Made by a program: the position numbers and the translations under genes. The notes beneath the pieces are model-generated. The model searched no databases. It saw only the letters and a list, made by a program, of their open reading frames with translations, and was not told the origin of the DNA. A stretch of 64,000 bases of DNA, from assembly GCF_027595985.1 (NCBI RefSeq), contig NC_073313.1, positions 102,535,552-102,599,551 on the forward strand, given 5' to 3'. This document shows, in pieces, positions 47,231 through 59,799 of this stretch. Position 1 is the stretch's first letter. Each line of letters opens with the position of its first letter. This DNA comes from Sorex araneus. Its lineage: Eukaryota; Chordata; Mammalia; Eulipotyphla; Soricidae.

Positions 47231-47425
47231 ATAATAGTTTTATAAATGAAAATATTATTTTATTTTTATAGTATTCATCATATTTAGTGCAGAGACATTG
47301 TAATAAAATTATTTTGTAAAGTTTAAATTATTTGATAAGTTCTTCATGTGGAAATTCTAAAGGTGCAAGTAAAATTTAAAATTCCATTCTGGAATGCTAA
47401 ATTTTTGCCTATATTTCCAAGAAAA

Positions 47426-47582
47426 TTGGACTAGAGAGATTGTACAGGGATTAAGTCACCTCCTTGCATGCATTCAACTCTGGTTCCATTTCAGCACTGT
47501 GTAAGTCCTCTGAACATTTCCAGGAGTGATCCTCTAGCAGATCCAGTAGTAATATCTGAGTATCAATGCATGTGGCCCCCAA
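47426..47582 (+). mobile_element. SINE A, diverged, just upstream of NRK exon 2
   Basis: ggactagagagattgtacag head, ccaggagtgatcc and gcatgtggcccccaaac. It ends 57 bp before the exon, so it abuts the branch-point and polypyrimidine region. Sense to the gene. Confidence 0.8.
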
Positions 47583-47639
47583 ACTGAAAAATTGAAAGAA
47601 AAATTCACAATTTTACAATTTTGCTTTGCATGTTTCCAG

Positions 47640-47705
47640 GATCCAACTGGAATATTCTCTCTGGACAAAACCATTGGTCTTGGAACTTATGGCCGAATCT
47701 ATTTG
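47640..47705 (+). CDS. NRK: NRK coding exon 2, start of kinase domain with glycine-rich loop
   Basis: Second coding exon, 22 codons in phase 0, joining directly to exon 1. It begins DPTGIFSLDKTIGLGTYG and ends RIYL, giving protein residues 20-41. Residues 32-37 (GLGTYG) form the GxGxxG ATP-binding loop of the kinase fold; the preceding DPTGIF is typical of GCK-IV kinases (compare DPAGIFELVE in TNIK and MAP4K4). The acceptor is a pyrimidine-rich tract ending in ttccag and the donor is consensus gtaagt. Intron 1 is 8,809 bp. I looked downstream for the next expected exon (completing the loop and carrying the ATP-binding lysine in a VKVM-like motif) and did not find it before 64000, so intron 2 is at least 16.3 kb. 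The exon was found by homology and splice signals; it is too short to stand out as an ORF. Confidence 0.93.
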
Positions 47706-47929
47706 GTAAGTAAATTTGTGTATTCACTCTTCATTTGCTAGTAACGTCTCTGATTACAAGTTAAAACCCTGGGCTGCAAAACAAATAATGCCAAAATGTA
47801 ACATTTCACTTTAAAGAGAAGAAGCAAATTAAGAAAGACCCGTGACATCTATGAGGATAAAGAGAATGGCTGTCAAATTTTTGCAAGCCACCTACAAAAT
47901 AAAGGGTCTAAATCTTCAGAGCCAGGAAC

Positions 47930-48220
47930 GTAATCAGTGATAGAGCAATTTTCTTGCATCTGTGAGGCAGTGGGTTTGATTCCTGGCAGTGCACCACAAA
48001 AATTTAATTAGCAGACAATTAGCAAAATGAGCAGTTAATATAGCCTTGGGTGATTCTAACATCAAGGATCGCTGGATGTGACCATGGTGGTCTTCACCAC
48101 CACAAGGCCACATCTTTGAATTTTATCTTTGAACCGCCAATGAGATTATCATGTCTTCCTGGCTGTGGCCCACGGGCTCTCCAAGCACTGCTTGGGAGAC
48201 CTCCCACAAAACTTAAAAGA
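47930..48220 (+). mobile_element. Old tRNA-derived SINE, partial
   Basis: Head-like cagtgatagagcaattttct and ggtttgattcctggcag, with a later gatcgctggatgtgacc and tggcccacgggctctccaag. The extent is uncertain. Confidence 0.4.
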
Positions 48221-49025
48221 TAAATAACATAAAATTCACAAGTGTGTGTGTGGGGAGACTTATTCAAATAATATGTATCTAAAACAAATTAATGCTTGTT
48301 TTAAATTATACATATCTGCCATTGTATTTCTCCAATAGTCCAGTTACATTCAAATTTGAACTTCAGCTTTATAATAACAAAAAACCCTAAAAACTCCAAC
48401 ATTGAATATTACAGAATCCTTTCATGTACATTTCTGATAGCGTTCTATAACAGAGTCACATAAGTGTGCAAATGTATAACAGACTTTGCAAAAGACTCTA
48501 ACAAAAATTTATTTATTGATTGATTCTTTACTAAACATAAAATATATGTATTCCAGGCAATGTGATAGTCTCTGGTGATAAGGGAATGAACAAAGCAGTT
48601 CCTGTTTTACCGTAACTTCATGTCAGAAATGTGGTTATAAGTGTGCATGAGGTGGATGATAAGGGAGTTGGAGAAGCACATATATTACATAAGTAATACC
48701 ATGAACAAATGTATAACTGTGTAATTGCAACTGTATAATTGCAGTTGCAATATATCCCTTGTAAGACAATCCTTAAAATATAAAGGCATTGAGTACTATG
48801 TGTTTAATTTGGATTGAAGGCTCAGTTTTATCCTTTACAGGCAAGTGACAGGATAAAAACATATATGACAAACTAAGATACAGTTGTTGAGGCTGACATT
48901 AAAAATTCTATGTAGAGGCAGGGGCGGTGTTATAATAGATGTGATTTAGTAGCCATATCAATTTGATCTTGTCCTGCCACTCTTGAATATGTGGCATAGA
49001 TATTTTCCTAATCTTATATAAAGTT

Positions 49026-49195
49026 CTTTTTGTTGTTCTTTTGGGACCACACCCAGTGGTACAAATGGCTTTCTCCTGGCTCTATGCTCAGCGATGACTT
49101 CTTGCAGGGCTTGAGAGATAACACGGGATGCCAGGAATTGAACCTGGGTTGCCCACATGCAAAGAACCATACCTGTGGTACTATCTCTCCAGCCT
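49026..49195 (-). mobile_element. SINE A
   Basis: Antisense: tttgggaccacacccagtgg, ctcctggctctatgctcagc, and head catacctgtggtactatctctccagcct. Confidence 0.88.
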
Positions 49196-51685
49196 CTTAT
49201 ACAGCGTTTTTTATAAGTGTAGAGTTCTCTTTTTGGCCCAGCCCTCAAAAACCAGATCCCTGTCCCTGCTCATCTGTTTATGATAATCTGATCCCAAGTC
49301 CTTGAGATGTGGTTTCGAGGTTCTGTTTCAGGTAGAAAGGCACTTCTTTCTAGTTCAGAGAAAGGTAACCTCTACTTGCTAAAAGTCTTGCAGCTTTGGG
49401 GCTACGTTTGTCCATAAGTGACCTCTATTTTCATTTATCTACCCAAGATGGGGTAATCTTTAAAATATGCACAAAAGTGTCCATGTCAGAAAAGGCTGTT
49501 GATATAAATGACATTGTAGAAGAGTCCCAAAATCATAAAGAAGGTTGATGCATATTTTGAACAGAGAAAATTAATATTAACAATAAAAAGTCAAAAGAAT
49601 TTGAACTTACCTGTTAATAGAATCAATGATGATTGATAGTAGACTATAATCAGACACAAGCTTATAATTTATGTTACCTTCCCTCAGTTGTGTGAGATAG
49701 CAGTGAACTAAGCAGTACGAAATAGTTGAATTTTTACAACTTACACATAAAAATGCCTATACCTTATAGATGAAGTTTCCCTACCGTAAATTACATTAAA
49801 ATTTCTGTGACTTTAAACACATTTTAATTTGTAAAGGATGTGTGTGTAGTTGCACTTCTTCCAATTCAAAGGTATAGTACTCTTTCCACCACCAGATCTT
49901 AGAAATAAAAACTGCACAGTATAAGGTAAAAATCAAAGGTAAGTTGACAAAAGTACAAAAAGCTGTCTGAGATGTCATCAGAACTTTGATGCCATAAAAA
50001 GAGAAGTCAAGAGGGTAAAAAGGTGAGTGAGTTTTATATAATAAATATGCTTTGTTTTAACTTGATTTTATGTGGTATCTTTATATTTGGTAAAATTTAT
50101 CTTTTTAAGTATACAATTTTTGAGTTTGGAAAAACATTTAATTAACAAAGACAATGCTAAAATATTTCAATCTTCATGCAAAATTAATTACAGTATACCT
50201 TTAAGAAATGTGCTGGTAATTCATAGGTCCAGCTTATTTTTATGGTTATGGTTGTTATACTTTATTTTTACATATAGCACAAACCTACAGTTTTGTTACT
50301 TATACTGAGTAATGTCATGTTTTAGTGAGTTATATTTCAGAGTAATTAAAAAGAAGGAAATTTCTTTTATGTATTTGAGGCATTTTTGTACTTCTCATTT
50401 CAGGAATCTTGGATCCAACTTGTTATCGTGTATGATACTTCTTAACCGATAATAACATTTGTACTGTTTCTTATAATATACGATTTTTGTTTTTTAAATT
50501 GTTTTATTGAATCATATTGAGATACACAGTTATAAGGTTGTTCATGATTGGGTTTCAAATTTATAATGTTCCGGTGACCATCCCTTTACCAGTGTACATT
50601 TCTCACCACCAATCCCTGATTCCCTCCTGTTCCCCTCTCTGCCTGCCTCTATGGCAGCCAATTTTCTTCTCTCTCTCTCTGCCTCTCTCTCTCTCAGACA
50701 AACACACTATTCCTCTCCTTTCTCCCTCTCTATCTTCCATTTTGGGCATTATGGTTTGCAATACAGATACTGAAAGGTTACCATGTCTATCTCTTTACAT
50801 ACTTTCAACACTCAGTTCTTGTCCAGAGTGATAATTTCTATTATTGTCATATTGGTCCTTTCTCTATCCTAACAGTCCTTTATCCTCCTCTAACACGCAT
50901 ACACATTTGTTACAAGCTTCCAACCATTGTAGAGTTTTCCCGGCGCTTGTTTTGACCGGGCCTTGGATATTAGTCTAATAATATATTGTTACATCCCACA
51001 AAAGAGTGAAGGCATTCTATATCTGTACCTCTCCTTCTGACTCATTTCACTCAGCATGACATGCTCCATGTAAATTCATTCATAAGCCTATATATGACTT
51101 CATTTTTTTCTGACCGCTGCATAGTATTCCACTGTGTAGATGTACCATAGTTTCTTTATCCAGCCTTCTGTTCTTGTCACTCAGTTTGTTTCCAGATTCT
51201 AGCTATTGTGAATAGTGTTGCAATGAACATAGTAGTGCAGATGGCATTATTTGCTGTTTGCAGTTGTGCTCTCAGGACATATTCCCAGAAGAGGTATTAC
51301 TGGGTCAAATGGGACATCAATTTCAAGTGTCAAGGAATGTCCATATAGTTTTTAAAAAAGGTTGGACGAGTCAGCATTCTCATGGAAAATTAATGAGAGT
51401 TCATTTCTCCCTGCATTCAGACCAGCACTGGTTGTTCTTGTTCTTTTAGCTGTGTGCAGTTTTCATGGCATGAAATGATATCTCATTGTTGATTTGATTT
51501 GCATCCCCCTGATGATTAGTGATGTAGGACATTTTTTCATTTGCCTTTTGGCCATTTGACTTTCTTCTTTGAGAAAGTTTCTTTTCATTCTCCCCAACTT
51601 TTGATGGAGTTGGATGCATTTTTCATGTAAAGTTTGACCAGTGCCTTATATATCTTTGATATTCACCCCTTAACAGATGCTTATT

Positions 51686-51868
51686 TTAATTAATTAATTA
51701 ATTAATTAATTTTGCTTTTTGGTCACACACAGCAATGCACAGGGTTACTCCTTGCTCATGCACTCAGGTATTACTCCTGGCAGTGCCTGGGGATGTGCCT
51801 ATGGAATACTGGGAATTGAACCGCGTGCAAGGCAAATTCCCTACCCGCTATGCTATCACTCCAGCCCC
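51686..51868 (-). mobile_element. SINE A with (TTAA)n-type tail
   Basis: Antisense; the tail is an AATT repeat (about 51686-51710). cagatgcttatt (51674-51685) and cagatggttatt (51871-51882) form the duplication with one mismatch. Confidence 0.93.
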
Positions 51869-52706
51869 ACCAGATGGTTATTGGGTAAATAATTTTTCCC
51901 ATTCTGTGGGATTTCTTTTTTTTTAAAATCTTGGTTGTTTCTTTTGAAGTGCACAAGCTTCTCAGTTTATTGTAGTCCAATGTGTTTGTCATTGCTCCAC
52001 TTGCTTGGTCAGTGGTGTTTCATTTTCAAAGATGCCTTTAGTTTCCATGTCATGGAGAGTTTTGCCTACGTTTTCCTCCATGTACCTTATGGATTCGGGT
52101 TGATGTTGAGGAGTTTGATCTATTTTGATCTGACTTTTGTGCCTGGTATTAGATAGACATATAAGTTCATTTTATTACATGTAGCTGACCAGGTTTATCA
52201 GCACCACTTGTTGAAGATGTTTTCTTTGCCCCATTTCATATTTCTTGCTACTTTATCAAAGATTAAATGATCATATTTTTGAGGACCCAAATAATTGACT
52301 CAGGATATTTAACTCAGTTTTAGTGAACTGAAGTCTGTTTTTATTCCAATACCATGCTGTTTTCACTTCTACCAATTTGTAGTACAGTTTGAAGTTGTGG
52401 ATGGTGATGCCTCCCATCATCGTTCCCCAAGGATTGCTTTAGCTATTTCCTTGGGTTTATTGTTCCATATGAATTTCAGAAGTGCTTGGTCTATTTCTTT
52501 AAAAATTTCTTGAGTATCATTATAAAGACTGTATCAAATCTGTTTTGTGCTTTCGGAAGTATTGGCATTTTTACAATGTTAATTCTCCAGATCTATGAGA
52601 AGAGGATGTATCTTCATTTCATCATTTCCTTTTTTATTTCTTGAAGTAGTTGTTTTTTGCTTTTTTTGTGTATAGGTCCTTCATCTCCCTAGTTAAATTG
52701 ATCTGA

Positions 52707-52884
52707 GGGGCTGAAGTGATAGCACAGCAGGTAGGGTGTTTGCCTTGCACGCGGCCGACCCAGGTTCGATTCCCAGCATCTTGTAGGGGCCCCTGAGCAC
52801 CGCCAGGGGTAGTTCCTGAGTGCAGAGCCAGGAGTGACCCCTGTGCATTGCCGGATGTCATCCAAAACAAAAAAAAAGCAAAAC
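52707..52884 (+). mobile_element. SINE A, full length
   Basis: ggggctgaagtgatagcac to tgtcatccaaaac plus A-rich tail. Exact 12-bp duplication aaattgatctga at 52695-52706 and 52885-52896. Confidence 0.96.
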
Positions 52885-53021
52885 AAATTGATCTGAAGAA
52901 CTTGATTTTTTGAGGCACAATTGTGAACAGGATTGTTTTTAATGTCTCTTTCTTCTCCATTATTTGTATATAGGAAATCCATGAACTTTTGGATATTGAT
53001 TTTGTAACCTATCAGTTTACT

Positions 53022-53283
53022 GTCACTGTCACTGTCATCCGTTGCTCATCAATTTGCTCAAGCAGGCACCAGTAACATCTCCATTGTGAGACTTGTTACT
53101 GCTTTTGGCATATTGAATATGTCATGGGTATTCGGGTTCGTGGGTAGGTGGGTATGTGGGTTGGGCAATAGGGCATTTGACTTGCACACAGCTGACCCAG
53201 GTTTAATTCCTCTATCCTTCTTGGAGAGCCAGGCAAGCTACCGAGAGTATTTTGCCACACAGCAGACCCTGGCAAGCCACCTG
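53022..53283 (-). mobile_element. SINE B with inverted 5' half
   Basis: Left half (53022-53130) is the antisense 3' half of SINE B (tail to gcatattgaatatgtcatgg). Right half (about 53159-53280) is the sense 5' half (tRNA head gcaatagggcatttgacttg to ctggcaagccac). The halves meet without overlap in consensus terms and are joined by a G/T-rich ~28 bp filler. Flanked by tcagtttact at 53012-53021 and 53284-53293, so it is one event. Confidence 0.8.
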
Positions 53284-53835
53284 TCAGTTTACTATACAAA
53301 TCTATTGTTTTTAAGAGCTTTTTTGTAGAGTCTTTTGATTTTTCTATGTATAGCATAATGTCATCTGCAAATTATGAAATCTTGACTTCTTCTTTTCCTG
53401 TCTATATGCCCTTGATATTTTTATTGACTAAATGCTATGGAAAATACTTCCAGTACCATATTGAATAGGAATTGTGGGAGTGGGTATCCTTGTCTTGTGC
53501 CTAATCTTGGAAAGGTTTAAGTTTTTTCCCATTGAGATTAATGGTTGCTGCATAAAGGATTTCTTATAAAGAATCTTCTGCCTTTGATTGTGAAACATGA
53601 ATATTGTTTATTCAGTTTTGAAAAGTAATTCAACAATTTATTACTTGGTGTTGACAGTTTTTTTTCATCACTTTAGAGATTCTACTTCAGTCTTTTCTGA
53701 ATTGTAGTTTCTGAAATTTTCTGTTTTACCTATCTTTGCACCTTTGTGTAGTGATATATATGTCACTTTATCTTTCTGCAGTGTTATATATCACCTTGAA
53801 ATAATTTTCTAAATATTTTAAGATATTTTTATTGA

Positions 53836-54081
53836 GGGCTGGAGCAATAGCATAGTGGGTAGGCATTTGCCTTGCACGGGGCCGACCCAGGTTTGTTTAC
53901 CTGCCCCTCTCGGAGAGCCCGACAATCTACCAAGAGTATCTCACCCACATGGCAGAGCCTAGCAAGCCACCCATGGAGTATTCGATATGCCAAACACAGT
54001 AACAACATTTCTCACAATGGAGATGTTACTGGTGCCTACTCGAGCAAATCGATGAGCAATGGGGATGACAGTGATACTGTG
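53836..54081 (+). mobile_element. SINE B, full length
   Basis: gggctggagcaatagcatag head, complete body, tail gacagtgatactgtg. Exact 11-bp duplication atttttattga at 53825-53835 and 54082-54092. Confidence 0.96.
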
Positions 54082-54082
54082 A

Positions 54083-54285
54083 TTTTTATTGAAACGCTGT
54101 GAGATAGACACATACAAAGCTGTTCATGATTAGGTTTCAATCATAGTGTTGCATTATCCATCCTTCTACCATTGTCCCCAGTTTCCCTCCCATCACCCCC
54201 CACACACTCCCAAGCCTGCCTCTATGGCTGGCACTCACCCCTCTCTTCTTTTGGGAATTGTGGTTTGCAATACAAATCTTTTGTT
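54083..54285 (-). mobile_element. Antisense L1 3' end, short
   Basis: tttattgaaacgctgtgaga, agctgttcatgattaggttt, ctatggctggcactc, and tgtggtttgcaatacaaatc; cut soon after. Separate from the L1 to its left. Confidence 0.85.
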
Positions 54286-56234
54286 TGCTTTTTTGTTTTT
54301 CAAGGTTTTTGTTTGAATGTGGGTCAAATACAGTAGGGATTCAAATGTTTGTTATGTGTGGAAGTTGGTACACTTATTCTGAATTTCCAATTTAATAAGA
54401 AAATGAGCTATGCTGTATTATGTCATTATTAGGATTGCTCTCAGTTCACCACCAACTTCAGATTCTTCTGTTAGCCATTTCTAGCATGGTGGCTGGTTGT
54501 TTAGTGATTTTTCCTCAGTATAATTAATCTACCTTTATATTTAAATCACCTGTGAATTTGTATCTCAGAAATACTATATTTCTATGTTTTTTCGCCTTAC
54601 CTAGCAGTTGAAGTATTGCTATTTGCTTGTTACTGATTGGTGTACTGCTTGTGGTGTGAAACACAGAGGGGTTACATTCTTAGGCAAATTTTGTTTCTCT
54701 AGGTCAAGAGAGAAGAAGTTCTTGTTTATTATGTCCCTCTGCTAATAGAACACTTCCAGTGGCCTGTTTCCAAGTAGTGAATTAGGGAAAAGAAATATGT
54801 GTGTGTGTCTGTATGTGCATTCCTTGTGTATATGTGTGTGAATATATATAATAAACACACACATATATATATAATTTACATTTAGTGTAGCAGCAGTAGG
54901 TTTACATTTCTACCTTGGAGGATATAGGTTGTTGTCCTTTCTATAAGAATTAAGTAGGAAATTTATAGGGAAAAAGGAATTAGACATGGTTCCGTATTTT
55001 TCCTATTCTAGAAATGATTCTCTCCACCATATCAGAACCATAAATCATGAGGTAGTATCCCTGAAAATGTGTATAAATTGCTCCTGACTCCCAAGGGTAA
55101 TTGTGCCTTTGTTCTATCTAAGCGTATTTCCTTTCTTTCTCTCCTCTCACATCTGTCTAAGCACATTTTACACAATAAAATGCATTTATTTACTAGTTGA
55201 CCTTCTCATGAAATTTGTTTCTGTGAGGGAAAGGCTACAGAACAAGACAATGTGCCTAGGTTAGGACTGACATGAATGAATTAGGCCAGGCATTTCTCTG
55301 AGCGCTGATGGCAAAGGTGGATTAAGCAGAGAAGTAGAAAAATTTGTTTTCTCTAGTCACCTCCCTTACTCCCTGATTTCTAGAGCCACTGGTAACAAAT
55401 CAATGAAACAAATTGAAAAGTAAGCTTTTGACTAGAAGATTAACTAGTGGGCACAAAAATTCTGTTATGAATTGTTTAAAACCCTGTTATATCTGCACTC
55501 CAATTGCAACTATGTTAAAATGAGTACATAAAAAATGTTTCATTGAAAAGGACAGTGAGATTTGGGTTATTTTTATTATATGATTCATTTTTTATTTTCT
55601 AATGTTAGATTACCTGTGTGGTTCTACAACTTGGATGAATGTAGTATGGAATATACATGTATGGAAGTATGAACATGTACTTGTGAAACGTACATAGTAA
55701 TAGGCCAATGGCTAGTTAATAAAAAGAATACAGTACCAGATGCTGTATAAATACTCTTTACAGCAAAATGGAAGTATGATACTGTTCAAAATTAATGTCA
55801 GAGTGACTCATAGACTCCTTTGCTTTTTCAGTGCTGCCAACCACATCCCCTGCTTGTGTTTGTTTTGGTTGAAGTTTCTTCAATGTCTTCCAGCTTGTTT
55901 CCAAGGCCTCTTTCTCTGGCAGGTTTCCAGCTTTCTGCTAAGGTCTCTGCACATTGAAATGAAGTCTCAGTCTAATTCACATTATAATCCATATACTGTC
56001 TTATACTGTCCTTCTTTTTATATTAATTAGATGCCTCTCATACACTGTCATACTTCCTGCCAGTAAAAACCTCAGTTAAAATTGTGGATTCATTTTAGTA
56101 TTTTTTTAGGAGAATGGATCGATACTCCTCTCTCTTCTCCTCATGCAATGTGCTATCTTTTTCCCCAGTAGCTTCTAGTCATATAGCTTAAATAGATGTC
56201 ATTTAAATAGGAGGAATCTTTAGACAATATTGTT

Positions 56235-57622
56235 TTTTTAAATTTTATTGAATCACTGTGAGATAGTTACAAGCTTTCATGTTTGGGTCACAATCACACA
56301 ATGATCAAACACTCATCCCTCCAGCAGTGCACATTCCCCAACACCAATATCCCCGGTATACTGGCCCTTTCCCACCCTCCCCCTGACTCCATGGCAGACA
56401 ATATTCCCCATACTCTCTCTCTACTTTGGGGCATTATGGTTTGCAACACAGACACTGAGAGGTCATCATGTTTGGTCCATTATCTGCTTTCAGCACATAT
56501 CTCCTATCTCGACTGATTCCTCCAGCCATCATTTTCTTAGTGATCCCTTCTCTATTCCATCTGCCTTCTCCTTTCTGCTCATGAAGCAGGCTTCTGGCTA
56601 AGGGGCAATCCTCCTGGCCCTTGTATCTACTATCCTTGGGTATCAGCCTCATGTGATGTTATTCTATATTCCACAAATGAGTGCAGCCCTTCTATGTCTA
56701 TCCCTCTCTTTCCGACTCATTTCACTTAGCATGATACTCTCCATGTCTATCCATTTATAAACAAATTTCATGACTCCATGTCTCCAAACAGCTGCATAGT
56801 ATTCCACTGTGTAGATGTACCAGAGTTTCTTTGACCAGTCTTCTGATCTGGGGCACTTGGGTTGTTTCCAGATTTTGGCTACCGATGTAAAGCATTTTTT
56901 CATGTGGAGCATTTCACATGAAAAATGTGCCTTTAGGCCATTTCTATTTCTTTTTTGAGGAAGCTTCTATTCATTTCTTCTCCCCATATTTTTTATTGGT
57001 TTGGAGGTTTTTTTCTTATACAATTATATTAGTGCCTTGTATATCCTGGATATTAATCCCTTATCAGATGGGTATAGGGTAAATATTCTTTCCCATTCTG
57101 TGGGCTCTTTATATATTTTGTTCAGTGTTTCTTTTGAAGTGCAGAAGCTTCTTAGTTTAATGTAGTCCCATTTGTTTATGTTTGCTTCCATTTGCATGGT
57201 CGGTGCTATTTCATCCTTAATGATGCTTTTAGCTTCAATGTCATGGAGAGTTCTGCCTACATTTTCCTCTATGTACCTTATAGAAGATGGGTGGTACACC
57301 TTGCCCAACTTCAAAATCTACTTCAAAACAGTAGTAATTAAAACAGCATGGTATTGGACTAGAAATAGATCTGCAGACCAATGGAATAGATTTGAATATA
57401 CGATCACAGACCCCCAAATATATAGTCATTTAATCTTTGACAAAGGAGCAAGAAATGTGAATTAGAACAAGGAAAGCCTCTTCAACAAGTGGTGATGGGA
57501 AAACTGGATAGCTACCTGCAAAAAAATGAACTCTGACCTCTGTCTAATGCCAGGGCCAGGCACAAAAGTCAGATCAAAGTGTATTAAAGACCTCAATATC
57601 AGACATTAATCTATAAGGTACA
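56235..57622 (-). mobile_element. L1 with inverted 5' segment and 14-bp target-site duplication
   Basis: Exact tagacaatattgtt copies at 56221-56234 and 57623-57636. 56235 to about 57288 is antisense 3' UTR and ORF2; from about 57289 the strand flips to sense ORF2 (cagcatggtattggactaga, ctttgacaaaggagcaag). The two arms end in the same ORF2 sequence (tctataaggtacata seen at 57610-57624 and, reverse-complemented, around 57273-57288), so they fit together. An internal deletion is present near 56880-56900. Confidence 0.92.
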
Positions 57623-57659
57623 TAGACAATATTGTTGAAAAGAAAGAAGTTAGGACTTT

Positions 57660-58165
57660 TTTGTTTTCAAATATATTTATTGTTTTTATTTTTCTTGATT
57701 TATCATTGCTTTTCAGTATTATGGACGTTATGGTATTTAGTTTCACCATCTGAACACTTAAACAGGGCTCAACATTCTTCTCACCAAAGTTCCAGTGCCA
57801 ACCTCAGCATAGAAAAAGAACCTCTACTCATTCCTCCAACATGCCTTTTTCACTTTGGTAAACACTCACTGAGTATGGGTGTCACTTTTGTTGCTTAGTG
57901 CAATTTCATTTCATTTAGTAATTCGTATCTTCATCTGAGTAAAACCTCTCAATAGTTGCTTTTCACTTTCTTACCTTTTCACGTTGCATAACCATCTCAA
58001 GGTCCATCATTTTTGTCCCTAATATAACAATTTAATCTTTTAAACAGAAGTGTAGTATTCCCTTGAGTTAATATACCACGGTTTCTTTATTTTGCCATAT
58101 GCTAATGAGCATTCAGATTGATAATAATTTTTGCTATTATGAATAATTATGTAATTAAAGACTTA
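57660..58165 (-). mobile_element. Old antisense L1 3' fragment
   Basis: Diverged; tgtagtattcccttgagtta and tataccacggtttctttatt are the ORF2 terminus read backwards. Confidence 0.55.
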
Positions 58166-59799
58166 TTAAAGTGTTTATTTAGCTTAGTTTTATAATTTTT
58201 CAATCATTTTATTGATTATTATAAAATTACTAAGACTCCTCAGGGTGGGACACTGTGTGGCAATCTTGCTCTGTAATTAACATGTGCTATACTTGTCACT
58301 TAACTTTAAAGAATCCATTTTCTCCACAACAATAAAAACAACAATAAAATGTTCTAAATTAGTTATTTTTAAGAATCTAGCACTACCATACAATCAATAA
58401 AATGTAAATTGTTCTTATTATTACCATCACAAATAATTATTTTCACTGCTTTTCAAAATAGAAATGGAACACTGTACATTATTTAGATTGGTTTCTGTTT
58501 CATCGCATGGTTTTAATTATATTTATTTTCTTCTGTTACTTGATAGATGTTATATTTTATTCAGTTATATTTTATAACAATTAAACACCATACAAAGGTA
58601 AAACTAGTTTAGAACTTACATAGGAAGAAAGCATACTTCATAATATTTTGCTATTATCTAACTCAAGTTTGTTAAACATAATTCTAGTGAAGTCAGACAA
58701 TGAACTGGGTCTCTAAAATGAAACAATTTGCCACTACTTTCATGAATTTGACTATACCATTGACATCAATAACCTCTTTCCATATTTCCATTTGCAAGTG
58801 GTGAGGGCAGGAAAGGGATTGGACAATAGATCAAGGCAACTATTTAAAGCAAAGCAAATAATAGACTTGAAGTAGGGTAAATCTCTACTATTTGGTTTAA
58901 AGCTTAATTGTCATATGTGCCTAATACTTAGTTCGAACTCAATATCTGTGTAAGGTAATGCCCACAGTATCTTATTCTAATGCTTAAAAACACATCCTAG
59001 TCATAAGTAAAAACCTGTCCTGATTTTCTGCAACTTTGAAGTCGGTCATACTAATAAAAGTGTGATAGTACAATTTAAAACAAATTCTTCAATTCCTTGA
59101 ACCCGAAAGTACACTGTTGAATATGGAATTTTCCATTAAAAACTGTTCATTTAAATTTTATCTTTAGAAACTACTGCGTCTTATATTGCTTTTACTTGGA
59201 AATTTAAATCAGGTGTGATTTAGGATTATTCATTATATTTCTGGATTTAAAGCTGGGACAGTAAATGGGAAAAGAAAGACAAGAAAGGTGCTATCCTCGA
59301 AGTTGATAACATGAAATTTATGATATTTTAAATTATTTTCAAAAATATGGTGCTGACATTTAGATTGCCTATCCACTAGGTCTATTGGATAGGGGGTTGA
59401 GTATTTTTCCTTTCAGGCTGAAATTATACTGTTTATTTGCCTACCAAATGTCTAGCACTGTGAATGCTTTCTTTTTAGGTAGGAAAGTTTCCTCACATCC
59501 TTGCCATTTTGCAAATATAGCTCAACTAAGTCAGCCAATAAATATTGCTTGAGTGCCCATAAAGTACATAACACTGTGCATTTCTTTATACATTGCAAGC
59601 CTCAAAAGAAGCGCCTGAACCCTATTTGAGACCACAAGCTTACTAGGCTGTTTTGCCTTCCTAATTGACTACCATAGTTCAAAAACTGTTTCTTAACCCT
59701 TTCTTCTTCCCGTGATATTGCCCCCTATAATAATGTTCCTCAAAGGTAGAGATTGGATTTTCTTAAGTGGCTCTTGTGTTTGTCTAACAAAGGAAACAT

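Larger units (their letters stand above)
38831..47639 (+). other. NRK: NRK intron 1 (whole)
   Basis: Bounded by gtgagt and ttccag. The first 0.4 kb belongs to the CpG island. From 39250 to about 44400 I recognise only a hAT remnant (42580-42668), a palindrome (43271-43306) and the poly-C tract; the rest is AT-rich single-copy-looking sequence with no exon I could identify. From 44.4 kb to exon 2 it is filled with MIR, L1 and SINE insertions listed separately. Confidence 0.85.
50488..53822 (-). mobile_element. Longest antisense L1, with three nested SINE insertions
   Basis: Starts as 3' end (ttattgaatcatattgagat), continues through 3' UTR (CT-rich block 50665-50695), ORF2 terminus (ccactgtgtagatgtaccat at about 51130) and far into ORF2 (the cataatgtcatctgc block near 53355 and the gtatccttgtcttgtgcc block near 53484 match L1 reverse-transcriptase-region DNA read backwards). 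Interrupted by SINE A at 51686-51868, SINE A at 52707-52884 and an inverted SINE B at 53022-53283. No intact frame remains. Confidence 0.85.
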
